DNA of 64,000 bases from Psychroserpens sp041224425 (lineage in GTDB: Bacteria > Bacteroidota > Bacteroidia > Flavobacteriales > Flavobacteriaceae): positions 124,001-188,000 of the forward strand of contig NZ_JBGFGL010000071.1 in assembly GCF_041224425.1 (NCBI RefSeq), read 5' to 3'. The notes beneath the pieces are model-generated. The model saw only the letters and a list, made by a program, of their open reading frames with translations, was not told the origin of the DNA and did no database searches. Of the stretch, positions 15,568 through 24,173 are shown in pieces. Both the position numbers and the translations under genes were made by a program. The first letter of the stretch is position 1, and each line of letters starts with the position of its first letter.

Positions 15568-18138
15568 ATGAAAAGTAATTTCCTCTCTCTGCTTTTGTGC
15601 TTTGTTTTAATTATTGGTCATGCCCAAAATACACCAACGCAACATTCCATTTTAGGGATCGAGAATCATTTAATGAATGAGGATTTTAACCTAAAACGAT
15701 CAGGTGAAATCTACCCTAAAGATCTATATGAATTCCATACATCTTCTTTGTTTGGAAAACAAAGTATTGAAGAAACGACTTTGAATTTTGATAGCAACGG
15801 ATTATTAATTTCAAAAACGATAATAAAAAATGATGCATTAGCTATTGAACCATACAAGCATAGCAGCTATACGTACAACAAAGGTAAGTTGGTCAAAGTG
15901 AATAATACAGATAAGAACAATAGACCATCTGTTTATTTTCCTGAAATCGTATATGATTATGATTCTAAGGGCAAGTTGATAAAAACTTTATATACTGTAC
16001 AATTCCTTAATCAAAAGACTGATGTCTACACTTATAACTCCTTAAAAAATACAATTCACAGAATGCGATATGATGGTTCTGAAGACGAATTGAAATACAA
16101 CGCTGATGGACTCATAATTGAAAAGAAATCGACAAAACCTGATGGAAAGATTTCGTTAAGTACTTATGGCTATCATAATGGATTGATGCTCTCATTTCAA
16201 TCGGTTTTTGATGTGAATGACGATTCTTTTAAATCCAAGCCCAACATTTATCAATATAATGATCGAAACGATATTATTAAAGAAACTAGAGGATATTTAG
16301 GTGATGCGGTATTTAATTATGTTTATGACGAATACCATAATTGGATAGCGCGATATAATATCAAAGAAAAAGATTTGGAAAAAAATATCGTTATTAGAGA
16401 AATTAGCTATTCCAATGGTAAGAAAACAGGCTACAGATCTACAACAGATTCTAAATTGTTAGAAGCGATAGCAAAAAACAAAGCATCTCAAAAGCTATCG
16501 GAAACCACTATACCAAATGAGGGTGTATTTTGGAAAAAGAAAACCAAAGATGGAACATTCAATGTGTTTGTCGATGGTGTTCAGTTAAAAGGAAAAAAAG
16601 GATCGATACGAAATTATAGAATCACTAAGGATGTCCTGGTTTTTGACACGAATTCCCAACGTTTGTACCGACTTCAGGATTATGATGAATCATTAGGAGA
16701 TACTTATCTTAAGGCGAAAGAGGAAACCTTGACTAACAATTTAGGTTATTGGATAAAGACTGAAGATGGAGGTGCTCTTGTTTTCGATTTGAATGGCGAT
16801 ACAATTCAGTTTGATACTGTGTTTATTTCTAATGAATTTGATCCTCAAGGGAATTTAATTGGCACTAAGTCCAATGGTGAAAAATGGGTGTTTGAAGATT
16901 CTAAAAATGTCCCAGAAGGAAAAATATATCCAATCTTAAGGTTTAATGCCAATGCTCATGGAAGCTCTATAAATAAAGCTGCCAAGTTTGATACAAAATT
17001 CACATGGAGTAAAAACCAAGATGGTTCAGAATTCAAATTGTTCGATGATGGTCAACAGCTAAAGGAAGGTCTGCATGCCAAATGGGCTGGAAAGGATATT
17101 CTCGTCATCGATAAACCCAATAAACGTTTGTATCGTTTTAGGGATTATTCCGAAGTTTCAGCAGAACAGAAACATCCAGCGGAACTTATAGAGATCAATA
17201 GTAAAAAGGGTTTTTGGTTTAAGGTAAAGGACAATTCATTCTTTGCTTATAATAACAGTTTCGATGGTATCTCAGGTCAGCTGGAGACCAAATGGGACAC
17301 TAATAGTATCGATTTATTAGTGACCATAAAAAACACAACCGAATCCTATAAAATGTTGGGTTATAAAAATACTAAAGTAGGTGAGGTGTATCCATTGCTT
17401 TATCCAAATGAAATAAGTGCCACTAAAGGAGTTGTTGGAAACTCGGATAGGGTTATAGATATTATTGATAAAACCATGGGTAAATGTACGTCTGGAGATT
17501 GCAGCAATGGCTATGGCGTTCGAACCAAAAGTAATGGTACTGTTGTAGAGGCATTTTTTAAGGATGGAAATGCCTATGGTTTTCACCATATCAATTACGA
17601 AAATGATAAAATCAGTATTGTTGGAACTTTTCCAAATGGTTATGCAAAACCACCTACAGGGTTACTGATAAGATACACACCAAACGGTTTGGAATTGATT
17701 GATATGGATTTGAGAAAAGCTTTGGTTTATGACAGTAAAGACAATAGTTACGGCGTCGTAACATTGGATGCAGATGCCAAACCTATTCACTCGGTTAAGT
17801 TGCGCTATACCAATACTGGGAATTGCCTTTTAGGTAATTGTAGTAATGGTGAAGGTTACTATGAATGGAGTAAAGGAAATACCTATTTTGGAGAATGGCA
17901 AAATGGAAGACAACATGGTATAGGTGAAGCTGTTTTTAACGGTAATGAATCCTATCATGGCGAATGGCAAGATGGTAAGCGTCATGGTATGGGTGTATAC
18001 TCATGGAGTCAAAACAAATACTATTTCGGTGAGTGGAAAAATGGAACCATCCACGGTAAAGGTGTGATGTATTATAAGGAAAATGATTACCAAGCTGGTT
18101 ATTGGGAAAATGGAAAATTCATTAAGAGCATCAATTAA
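15568..18138 (+). CDS. Large secreted protein with C-terminal MORN repeats
   Basis: An 856-residue protein with a signal peptide (FLSLLLCFVLIIGHAQ). The N-terminal 280 residues show Tyr/Asn-rich repeats of the YD/RHS-like kind (YDYDSKGKLIKT, YNADGLIIEKKS). The middle has repeated segments of the type DGVQLKGKKGSIRNYRI and DDGQQLKEGLHAKWAGKDIL, each followed by RLYRLQDYDE or RLYRFRDYSE, so it contains an internal duplication. The last 90 residues hold at least three MORN motifs (YFGEWQNGRQHGIG, YHGEWQDGKRHGMG, YFGEWKNGTIHGKG). The role is unknown. It sits between the TetR gene and paaE but shares its promoter form with the gene at 13728 rather than with the paa operon. Confidence 0.8.
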   Translation: MKSNFLSLLLCFVLIIGHAQNTPTQHSILGIENHLMNEDFNLKRSGEIYPKDLYEFHTSSLFGKQSIEETTLNFDSNGLLISKTIIKNDALAIEPYKHSSYTYNKGKLVKVNNTDKNNRPSVYFPEIVYDYDSKGKLIKTLYTVQFLNQKTDVYTYNSLKNTIHRMRYDGSEDELKYNADGLIIEKKSTKPDGKISLSTYGYHNGLMLSFQSVFDVNDDSFKSKPNIYQYNDRNDIIKETRGYLGDAVFNYVYDEYHNWIARYNIKEKDLEKNIVIREISYSNGKKTGYRSTTDSKLLEAIAKNKASQKLSETTIPNEGVFWKKKTKDGTFNVFVDGVQLKGKKGSIRNYRITKDVLVFDTNSQRLYRLQDYDESLGDTYLKAKEETLTNNLGYWIKTEDGGALVFDLNGDTIQFDTVFISNEFDPQGNLIGTKSNGEKWVFEDSKNVPEGKIYPILRFNANAHGSSINKAAKFDTKFTWSKNQDGSEFKLFDDGQQLKEGLHAKWAGKDILVIDKPNKRLYRFRDYSEVSAEQKHPAELIEINSKKGFWFKVKDNSFFAYNNSFDGISGQLETKWDTNSIDLLVTIKNTTESYKMLGYKNTKVGEVYPLLYPNEISATKGVVGNSDRVIDIIDKTMGKCTSGDCSNGYGVRTKSNGTVVEAFFKDGNAYGFHHINYENDKISIVGTFPNGYAKPPTGLLIRYTPNGLELIDMDLRKALVYDSKDNSYGVVTLDADAKPIHSVKLRYTNTGNCLLGNCSNGEGYYEWSKGNTYFGEWQNGRQHGIGEAVFNGNESYHGEWQDGKRHGMGVYSWSQNKYYFGEWKNGTIHGKGVMYYKENDYQAGYWENGKFIKSIN

Positions 18139-18200
18139 CAACTATGAAAAAGTCTATTTTTTACTAAAATAATCACACTTCAATTCTTGGATTTTTAGGA

Positions 18201-18256
18201 TTTGTATTAAATAAATATTTCGTAAATTTGTGAAAAAACTAACAAGCGTTAGTTTT
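18201..18256 (+). promoter_or_regulatory. Promoter and palindromic operator of the paa operon
   Basis: TTTG (18201-18204), 18 bases, then TAAATTTG (18223-18230) is a good Bacteroidota promoter. Directly after it, at the expected transcription start, lies AAAACTAAC-aagc-GTTAGTTTT (18235-18256), a perfect palindrome with 9-base arms. The position is ideal for repression. The likely binder is the TetR protein encoded at 14913. paaE starts at 18274. Confidence 0.75.
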
Positions 18257-18273
18257 GGTTTTTAAGCTTAGAT

Positions 18274-19347
18274 ATGGCAGATTTTCACAAGTTAAAAGTT
18301 GCAGATGTTTACAGGGAAACCAATGACACATCTGTAGTTACATTCGAAGTTCCTACAGAACTACAAGGCACTTTTAAATTCAAACAAGGGCAACATCTTA
18401 CTTTGAAGGCAACAATCAATGATGAAGATGTGCGTCGTTCCTATTCCTTGTGTTCCAGTCCGAATGAAAACCTATGGAAGGTAGCCGTTAAGCAAATTCC
18501 AGGTGGTAAGTTTTCGACCTTTGTCAACTCTACTTTGAAAGCCGGAGATTTTCTTGAAGTGATGACACCAAGCGGAACTTTTGGCGTTCCCGTAAATCCT
18601 GAGAACGCTAAGAATTATCTGTTTTTTGCTGCAGGAAGTGGCATCACGCCAATTCTTTCGATGATCAAAACACATTTGGCTTCTGAGCCCAACTCAACTT
18701 GTAAGTTGTTTTATGTGAATAAGACCGCAAAATCCATTATCTTTAAGGAAGCATTGGAGCAATTGCGAAACACGTATTTCGGACGATTGGAGATTTACTA
18801 TTTTCTAACCAAGGAACGTCGTGATATTGAATTATTCAATGGCCGATTTGACGATGAGAAGATGAAGGTTTTGACAACGACTTTTATCGATTTGCCAGAT
18901 ACCAATGAAGTTTTTCTTTGCGGACCAGAACAAATGGTGAATTTTGTAAGCCAATACTTGATTCAAGCAGGTTTGCCTAAAGAATTGGTGCACTTTGAAT
19001 TGTTTGTTACCGGACTTTCAGAAGAGGATATCAAACGTGCTGAACGATTGGCAAAGCAAAATGTTGAAGGTACTGAAGTTATCATCATCGATGGCGGAAA
19101 GGAGTTCAGCTTTACCATGACCAAGGAGTTTGATAATATTCTCGATGCTGCCTTAGGTGCTGGAGCCGATTTGCCATTTGCTTGTAAAGGAGGTGTATGC
19201 AGTACGTGTAAATGTCAAGTAAAGGAAGGCGATGTCGAAATGAAAATCAATTATGCGCTTGAAGCTGATGAGGTTGATCAAGATTATGTTTTAAGTTGTC
19301 AAGCAGTCCCTAAAACCCAAAAAGTGGTGGTGGATTTTGATGTATAA
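18274..19347 (+). CDS. paaE: Phenylacetyl-CoA epoxidase reductase subunit PaaE
   Basis: Passes electrons from NADPH to the di-iron oxygenase PaaA. The N-terminal FAD-binding barrel (about 1-105, RRSYSLCSSP) is followed by an NAD(P)-binding domain (about 110-225, FAAGSGITPILSM and EVFLCGPEQMV) and a C-terminal plant-type 2Fe-2S ferredoxin domain (CKGGVCSTCKC plus a later Cys in VLSCQA). At 357 residues the length is as in E. coli PaaE. It is the first gene of the operon and lies 18 bases after the palindrome. In E. coli paaE is the last of the five epoxidase genes, so the order E-A-B-C-D is a lineage variant. Confidence 0.95.
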   Translation: MADFHKLKVADVYRETNDTSVVTFEVPTELQGTFKFKQGQHLTLKATINDEDVRRSYSLCSSPNENLWKVAVKQIPGGKFSTFVNSTLKAGDFLEVMTPSGTFGVPVNPENAKNYLFFAAGSGITPILSMIKTHLASEPNSTCKLFYVNKTAKSIIFKEALEQLRNTYFGRLEIYYFLTKERRDIELFNGRFDDEKMKVLTTTFIDLPDTNEVFLCGPEQMVNFVSQYLIQAGLPKELVHFELFVTGLSEEDIKRAERLAKQNVEGTEVIIIDGGKEFSFTMTKEFDNILDAALGAGADLPFACKGGVCSTCKCQVKEGDVEMKINYALEADEVDQDYVLSCQAVPKTQKVVVDFDV

Positions 19348-19353
19348 ATGACT

Positions 19354-19380
19354 GTCATTCCGCACTATGATACGGAATCT
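19354..19380. repeat. Short palindromic repeat, ATTCCG family (paaE-paaA spacer)
   Basis: ATTCCG (from 19357) and CGGAAT (to 19378) enclose ten bases; the unit begins GTCATTCC and ends GGAATCT. A related copy is at 26051. Confidence 0.6.
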
Positions 19381-19411
19381 AAAATAAGTTGAAAAAGAAA
19401 AATTTAAGATT

Positions 19412-20368
19412 ATGAGTGAAGATCAAATTAAAAGTTTAGAAAAACAATTTAATGAACGCATTGCTCGTGATGAAAAAATAGAGCCTAAAGATTGGATGCC
19501 AGAAAAGTATCGCCAAACACATATTAGGCAAATTTCACAACACGCACATTCGGAAATTGTTGGAATGTTACCTGAAGGCAACTGGATTACACGTGCACCT
19601 TCGTTGCGTCGTAAAGTCGCTTTGCTGGCGAAGGTACAGGACGAGGCTGGACATGGTTTATATCTGTATAGTGCTTGCGAAACCTTAGGGGTTTCTAGAG
19701 ATGAACTCTATGAGCAATTGCACAGTGGAAAAGCGAAATACTCAAGTATTTTCAATTATCCAGCACTCACTTGGGCAGATATGGGAGCGATTGGTTGGTT
19801 GGTAGATGGTGCTGCCATCATTAATCAAGTGCCTTTATGTAATACCTCTTTCGGACCTTATGCTAGAGCGATGGTTCGTGTGTGTAAGGAAGAGAGTTTC
19901 CACCAAAGACAAGGATTTGAAATCATGTTGAAACTTTGCAATGGAACACCTGAACAAAAGGAAATGGCTCAAGATGCACTTAACCGTTGGTGGTGGCCAA
20001 GTTTAATGATGTTAGGGCCAACGGATGATAAATCTGTGCACACAGAACAATCCATGAAATGGAAACTCAAACGTAAAACTAATGATGAATTGCGTCAGCA
20101 GTTCATTGATCAAACCGTTCCTCAAGCGGATATTTTGGGAATTACGGTTCCTGATCCAGATTTGAAATGGAATGAAGAACGACAAAGTTACGATTTTGGT
20201 GAAATCGATTGGGATGAATTCTGGCAAGTGGTCAAAGGTCATGGACCTATGAATAAAGAACGCATGAAAGCTCGTGTTGGAGCCTGGGAACGTGGTGAAT
20301 GGGTTCGCGATGCTGCAATGGCTTACGCTGAGAAAAAACAAGATCGTAAAGAAAAACAAGCAGTTTAA
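19412..20368 (+). CDS. paaA: Phenylacetyl-CoA epoxidase catalytic subunit PaaA
   Basis: The oxygenase subunit that adds one oxygen atom to the aromatic ring of phenylacetyl-CoA. Ferritin-like di-iron ligands are visible: Glu48 in HAHSEIV, DEAGH (78-81), and EESFH (160-164). At 318 residues it is normal. It is followed by paaB after 77 bases, a spacer with a duplicated TCTCAATACT motif. PaaA acts in complex with PaaC, with PaaB as an assembly factor and PaaE as reductase. Confidence 0.97.
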   Translation: MSEDQIKSLEKQFNERIARDEKIEPKDWMPEKYRQTHIRQISQHAHSEIVGMLPEGNWITRAPSLRRKVALLAKVQDEAGHGLYLYSACETLGVSRDELYEQLHSGKAKYSSIFNYPALTWADMGAIGWLVDGAAIINQVPLCNTSFGPYARAMVRVCKEESFHQRQGFEIMLKLCNGTPEQKEMAQDALNRWWWPSLMMLGPTDDKSVHTEQSMKWKLKRKTNDELRQQFIDQTVPQADILGITVPDPDLKWNEERQSYDFGEIDWDEFWQVVKGHGPMNKERMKARVGAWERGEWVRDAAMAYAEKKQDRKEKQAV

Positions 20369-20414
20369 ATAGTTTAACTTGAGATTTAAGGGTTTCATCA
20401 AAGTGTCTCTCAAG

Positions 20415-20438
20415 TCTCAATACTAAAATCTCAATACT
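20415..20438 (+). repeat. Direct repeat TCTCAATACT in the paaA-paaB spacer
   Basis: TCTCAATACT occurs at 20415-20424 and 20429-20438. A related TCTCAATAC lies directly before the paaD start at 21538. It may be remnants of a dispersed repeat or a spacer with no function. Confidence 0.45.
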
Positions 20439-20445
20439 TATAATT

Positions 20446-20736
20446 ATGGCAACGAAAAAAGACTGGCCACTTTGGGAAATATTTGTAAGAAGCAAAAACG
20501 GTCTAGAGCACAGGCATTTTGGAAGTCTGCATGCAGCCGATGCCGAAATGGCACTTGAAAATGCACGTGATGTCTACACCAGACGTAATGAAGGAGTAAG
20601 TATTTGGGTCGTGGAATCCAAACACATCACGGCATCAAACCCTGAACATAATGGGGAATTGTTTGAACCAGCTCAAGATAAGGTGTATCGCCATCCTACC
20701 TTTTATGATGTTCCAGATGATGTAAAACATATGTAA
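20446..20736 (+). CDS. paaB: Phenylacetyl-CoA epoxidase subunit PaaB
   Basis: A 96-residue protein recognised by WEIFVRSKNGLEHRHFGSLH and the motif NARDVYTRRNEGVSIWVV. PaaB is a small, non-catalytic subunit required for the active complex. Its stop codon (TAA at 20734-20736) overlaps the paaC ATG by one base. Confidence 0.95.
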   Translation: MATKKDWPLWEIFVRSKNGLEHRHFGSLHAADAEMALENARDVYTRRNEGVSIWVVESKHITASNPEHNGELFEPAQDKVYRHPTFYDVPDDVKHM

Positions 20737-21491
20737 TGAAAAACGAAAATTTATATCAATATATACTTGGTATTGCAGATAATAGCCTAATTCTCGGTCA
20801 ACGATTGGGAGAACTCTGTGGTCATGGACCTAGTTTGGAAACCGATATTGCCTGTACCAATATTTCCTTGGATTTATTCGGACAGGTAAGAAGTTATTTT
20901 CAGTATGCAGGAAAGGTTGCGGGTGACGGCAGAACAGAAGACGATATTGCGATGCTTCGGAAAGAACGTGAGTATTTAAACGTATTGTTGGTGGAACAAC
21001 CTAATACCAATTTTGCTTACACCATCGCACGACAATTTTTGTTTGATGCGTACCATTTGATGTTTTTGGAAGAACTTCAGAAAAGTTCAGACTTAACCTT
21101 GTCTGCTATAGCGAACAAATGTATCAAGGAAGTGCGTTATCACGAACGCTTTTCTTCCGATTGGATCAAACGATTGGGTGATGGAACTGAAGAAAGCAAA
21201 ATAAAAATACAAGAAGCTATCAACGATTTATGGCCTTACACCGATGAATTATTTCATCAAACAGAAGCCGATAAAGTGATGGTTTCCGAAGGCATAGGTG
21301 TAGATGTGACAAAACTTAAGGACACCTATTACAATAACGTCTCAAGTGTTTTAGAAGAGGCCACGTTAGAGGTCCCAGAATCCAAATATTTCCAAAAAGG
21401 AGGCAAAAAAGGAATTCACACCGAACATCTAGGATATATTTTAGCTGAGCTACAATACATGCAACGCACTTATCCTAACATGGAATGGTAA
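20736..21491 (+). CDS. paaC: Phenylacetyl-CoA epoxidase subunit PaaC
   Basis: Structural ferritin-like partner of PaaA (251 residues). Family landmarks are LGQRLGELCGHGPSLETDIA, NTNFAYTIARQFLFD and IKEVRYHERF. Several di-iron-type residues remain, but PaaC is known as the non-catalytic partner. It is translationally coupled to paaB. The following spacer holds a TCGAGCGCAGTCGAGA-type repeat. Confidence 0.95.
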   Translation: MKNENLYQYILGIADNSLILGQRLGELCGHGPSLETDIACTNISLDLFGQVRSYFQYAGKVAGDGRTEDDIAMLRKEREYLNVLLVEQPNTNFAYTIARQFLFDAYHLMFLEELQKSSDLTLSAIANKCIKEVRYHERFSSDWIKRLGDGTEESKIKIQEAINDLWPYTDELFHQTEADKVMVSEGIGVDVTKLKDTYYNNVSSVLEEATLEVPESKYFQKGGKKGIHTEHLGYILAELQYMQRTYPNMEW

Positions 21492-21505
21492 TTCAAAATT
21501 TAAAT

Positions 21506-21532
21506 GTACCTCGAGCGCAGTCGAGAGGTCTC
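21506..21532. repeat. Short palindromic repeat, TCGAGCGCAGTCGAGA family (paaC-paaD spacer)
   Basis: CCTCGA-GCGCAG-TCGAGAGG is a near-perfect hairpin. The same core occurs at 59608, 59960 and, degenerate, at 60029. Confidence 0.7.
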
Positions 21533-21537
21533 AATAC

Positions 21538-22038
21538 ATGACAACGACAGAACAACATATCGATGAAAAATTAATCCCAATACTGGAGCAGGTCTCAGAT
21601 CCTGAGATACCCGTGTTGTCGATTATGGATATGGGTGTTGTACGGTCTGCGGTTGTCTTGGATGGAAAGGTAAAGGTTCAGATTACACCAACATACAGCG
21701 GTTGTCCGGCCATGGATGTGATTGGAGACGATATCAAAAGGGCTTTGAAAAATGCAGGTTATGAAGCTGAGGTAGAATTAATTCTGCATCCTGCATGGTC
21801 AACCGATTGGATCACGCCTAAGGGTCGTAAAGCCTTAGAAGATTACGGCATCGCAGCACCTTTGGAGCCTGAGGCAGACAAAGCGGTTTTACTGCACGGC
21901 AAACGTATTGTAAAATGTACCAATTGTGGGTCAACAAACACACGATTGGTCAGTCAGTTTGGTTCAACAGCCTGTAAAGCACAATTTCAGTGCGAGGATT
22001 GTCAGGAACCATTTGACTATTTTAAATGTTTAAAATAA
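21538..22038 (+). CDS. paaD: Phenylacetyl-CoA epoxidase maturation subunit PaaD
   Basis: A 166-residue protein with an N-terminal MIP18/DUF59 domain (VSDPEIPVLSIMDMGVV, with YSGCPAMD) and a C-terminal zinc-ribbon-like Cys set (C127, C130, C146, C152, C155). PaaD is thought to help insert the metal cofactor into the epoxidase. It starts six bases after the repeat in the paaC-paaD spacer, and no Shine-Dalgarno sequence is evident, as is usual in this phylum. Confidence 0.93.
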   Translation: MTTTEQHIDEKLIPILEQVSDPEIPVLSIMDMGVVRSAVVLDGKVKVQITPTYSGCPAMDVIGDDIKRALKNAGYEAEVELILHPAWSTDWITPKGRKALEDYGIAAPLEPEADKAVLLHGKRIVKCTNCGSTNTRLVSQFGSTACKAQFQCEDCQEPFDYFKCLK

Positions 22039-22043
22039 GTATA

Positions 22044-22132
22044 GCGTTACCCAAGGGTCAGGCTCTCGGCAGTCGCTTTTGGTTTTGAATAACAAAACCA
22101 AAGAGCTCCAACAAAGCCTCCATCCTTAACGC
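22044..22132. repeat. About 90-bp dispersed repeat (paaD-paaG spacer)
   Basis: Starts GCGTTAC and ends TTAACGC (inverted ends). Internal landmarks are GTCAGGCTCTCGGCAGTCGC and GAGCTCCAACAAAGCCTC. The same landmarks in the same order occur at 58612-58702, in the kynurenine cluster. Confidence 0.75.
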
Positions 22133-22147
22133 CAATTAAAATAAGGT

Positions 22148-22933
22148 ATGAGCAATAATTCAATTCTTTTAAAAATTGAAAACAAGGTAGCGTACATCAC
22201 GCTTAACCGACCAGAGGTCTTTAATAGCTTTAACCGAGAGATGGCTTTGAGTTTACAGTCCATTTTAGATGATTGTGAAACCAATCCAGACGTGAGGGCA
22301 ATGGTCTTAACCGGAAGTGGAAAAGCCTTTTGTGCTGGTCAAGACCTAAAGGAAGTCACCTCACCAGAGTTGAATCCTGGATTTAAGAAAATCCTTGAGG
22401 AACATTACAATCCTATCATTTCAAGAATCAGAACCATTGAAAAACCCATCATAGCCGCCGTCAATGGTGTTGCCGCTGGAGCAGGAGCTAATATAGCCTT
22501 AGCTTGTGACGTGGTCATCGCAGATGAAAAGGCGAGTTTCATTCAAGCCTTCAGTTTAATTGGTTTGATTCCAGATAGTGCAGGAACATTTTTCCTACCA
22601 AGATTGATTGGCTTCCAAAAGGCATCTGCCTTGGCAATGTTGGGTGATAAGGTCTCAGCTCAAGAAGCAGAACGTATTGGCATGATTTATAAATATGTGC
22701 CTTCAGAAAAATTTAAGGAAGAAATTGATAATGTTGCCGCTAAGATGGCCAATTTACCAACCATGGCTTTGGGACTTATTAAGCGCACCTTTAATAAATC
22801 GCTCACAAATAACTTAGAAGAACAGTTAGCACTCGAATCTAAAAACCAAATTACAGCCGCTGGAAGTGATGATTATGCTGAAGGTGTTGCTGCATTTATT
22901 GAAAAACGTCAACCAACTTTTAAAGGAAAATAA
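22148..22933 (+). CDS. paaG: 2-(1,2-epoxy-1,2-dihydrophenyl)acetyl-CoA isomerase PaaG
   Basis: A crotonase-fold enzyme of 261 residues that isomerises the epoxide made by PaaABCE to the oxepin-CoA. It has the oxyanion-hole segments GKAFCAGQDLKEV and VNGVAAGAGANIALACD, and the PaaG-type loop IGLIPDSAGTFFLPRLIG, whose Asp is the usual catalytic residue of this isomerase. Position directly after the epoxidase genes supports PaaG rather than the beta-oxidation hydratase PaaF. Confidence 0.9.
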   Translation: MSNNSILLKIENKVAYITLNRPEVFNSFNREMALSLQSILDDCETNPDVRAMVLTGSGKAFCAGQDLKEVTSPELNPGFKKILEEHYNPIISRIRTIEKPIIAAVNGVAAGAGANIALACDVVIADEKASFIQAFSLIGLIPDSAGTFFLPRLIGFQKASALAMLGDKVSAQEAERIGMIYKYVPSEKFKEEIDNVAAKMANLPTMALGLIKRTFNKSLTNNLEEQLALESKNQITAAGSDDYAEGVAAFIEKRQPTFKGK

Positions 22934-22943
22934 TTGTAGTGTT

Positions 22944-22975
22944 GTCATCCTGAACTTGTTTCAGGATCTCATCAA
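22944..22975. repeat. Short palindromic repeat, ATCCTGAA family (paaG-paaH spacer)
   Basis: ATCCTGAA-CTTGT-TTCAGGAT forms a hairpin, flanked by GTC on the left and CTCATCAA on the right. A copy differing at one base is inside paaH at 23854. Confidence 0.75.
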
Positions 22976-22985
22976 ATAAAAAAAT

Positions 22986-24173
22986 ATGAACGTAGGAATA
23001 ATAGGATCCGGAACCATGGGAAGTGGCATTGCTCAAGTTGCTGCTACGGCTGATTGCCAAGTAAAACTGTATGATACCAATCAACAGGCATTAGACAAAG
23101 CAAAGACTTCACTGGAAAAAATAATGAATCGTTTGGTTGAAAAAGGACGAATCGACACTTCTGAAAAAGAAAGAATTAAGTCTAATATTACTTATGTCGA
23201 TACCCTAAAAGAATTATCAAATTCAGATTTGACTATCGAAGCCATTATTGAAAACCTAGAGATCAAGAAAAAGGTCTTTTCAGAGTTGGAAACCTACGTA
23301 TCGAGCAACTGTATCATTGCATCCAACACCTCAAGTTTGTCCATAGCGTCGATTGCTTCTGCCCTTCAAAAACCTGAGCGCTGTATCGGCATTCATTTTT
23401 TTAATCCCGCACCTTTGATGAAATTGGTGGAAGTTATTCCAGCCATTCAAACTTCTAAAGCTGTTTTGGAGACTTCCGTGAACACCATTTCCGATTGGAA
23501 AAAAACCGTTGCGGTAGCTAAAGACACGCCTGGCTTTATTGTTAATAGAGTGGCGCGTCCATTTTATGGTGAAGCGTTGCGGATATATGAGGAAGGTATT
23601 GCCGATTTTGCCACGATTGATTGGAGTTTGAAGACGCTTGGCGGATTTAGAATGGGACCATTTGAACTCATGGATTTTATTGGTAACGATGTTAATTATA
23701 CCGTTACGGAAACCGTTTTTGAAGCCTTTTATTTCGATCCGAGATACAAGCCTTCATTTACCCAAAAGCGTTTTTCCGAAGCTGGATACCTTGGTAGAAA
23801 GTCTGGCAAAGGTTATTATGATTATGACGAGATAGGAAAAATTAAAAATGTCAGTCATCCTGAACTTGATTCAGGATCTCATCAAGAATTGTCAGAACAA
23901 ATTTTTAATCGTGTTTTGGTTATGTTAATCAACGAGGCTGCCGATGCTTTGTTTTTAAACATAGCTTCTGCAGAAGATATTGACAATGCCATGACCAAAG
24001 GTGTTAATTACCCTAAAGGATTATTGGCTTGGGCTGATGAAAAAGGTATCGATTGGTGTGTGAATCAAATGGATGTGCTTTACGATATGTATCGAGAAGA
24101 CCGTTACCGTTGCAGTCCGTTATTGCGAAAAATGAAGAGGGACAATAAAACATTTTTTAATAGTAAGAGATGA
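22986..24173 (+). CDS. paaH: 3-hydroxyadipyl-CoA dehydrogenase PaaH, with an in-frame repeat insertion
   Basis: Oxidises 3-hydroxyadipyl-CoA with NAD after ring cleavage. The Rossmann motif GIIGSGTMGSGIAQVA opens the protein, NTSSLSIASIA and GIHFFNPAPLMKLVEVIP follow, and a C-terminal 3HCDH domain has MLINEAADALFLNIAS. At 395 residues it is near the usual length. Residues 290-300 (SHPELDSGSHQ) are the translation of a palindromic repeat, located in the linker between the two domains (after RKSGKGYYDYD). The reading frame stays open and both domains look intact, so the enzyme is probably active. Confidence 0.93.
   Translation: MNVGIIGSGTMGSGIAQVAATADCQVKLYDTNQQALDKAKTSLEKIMNRLVEKGRIDTSEKERIKSNITYVDTLKELSNSDLTIEAIIENLEIKKKVFSELETYVSSNCIIASNTSSLSIASIASALQKPERCIGIHFFNPAPLMKLVEVIPAIQTSKAVLETSVNTISDWKKTVAVAKDTPGFIVNRVARPFYGEALRIYEEGIADFATIDWSLKTLGGFRMGPFELMDFIGNDVNYTVTETVFEAFYFDPRYKPSFTQKRFSEAGYLGRKSGKGYYDYDEIGKIKNVSHPELDSGSHQELSEQIFNRVLVMLINEAADALFLNIASAEDIDNAMTKGVNYPKGLLAWADEKGIDWCVNQMDVLYDMYREDRYRCSPLLRKMKRDNKTFFNSKR
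23854..23885 (+). repeat. ATCCTGAA-family repeat inside the paaH coding sequence
   Basis: GTCATCCTGAACTTG, one changed base (A for T), then TTCAGGATCTCATCAA. It is the same 32-base unit as at 22944, about 900 bases upstream, and is read in frame as part of PaaH. Confidence 0.8.
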
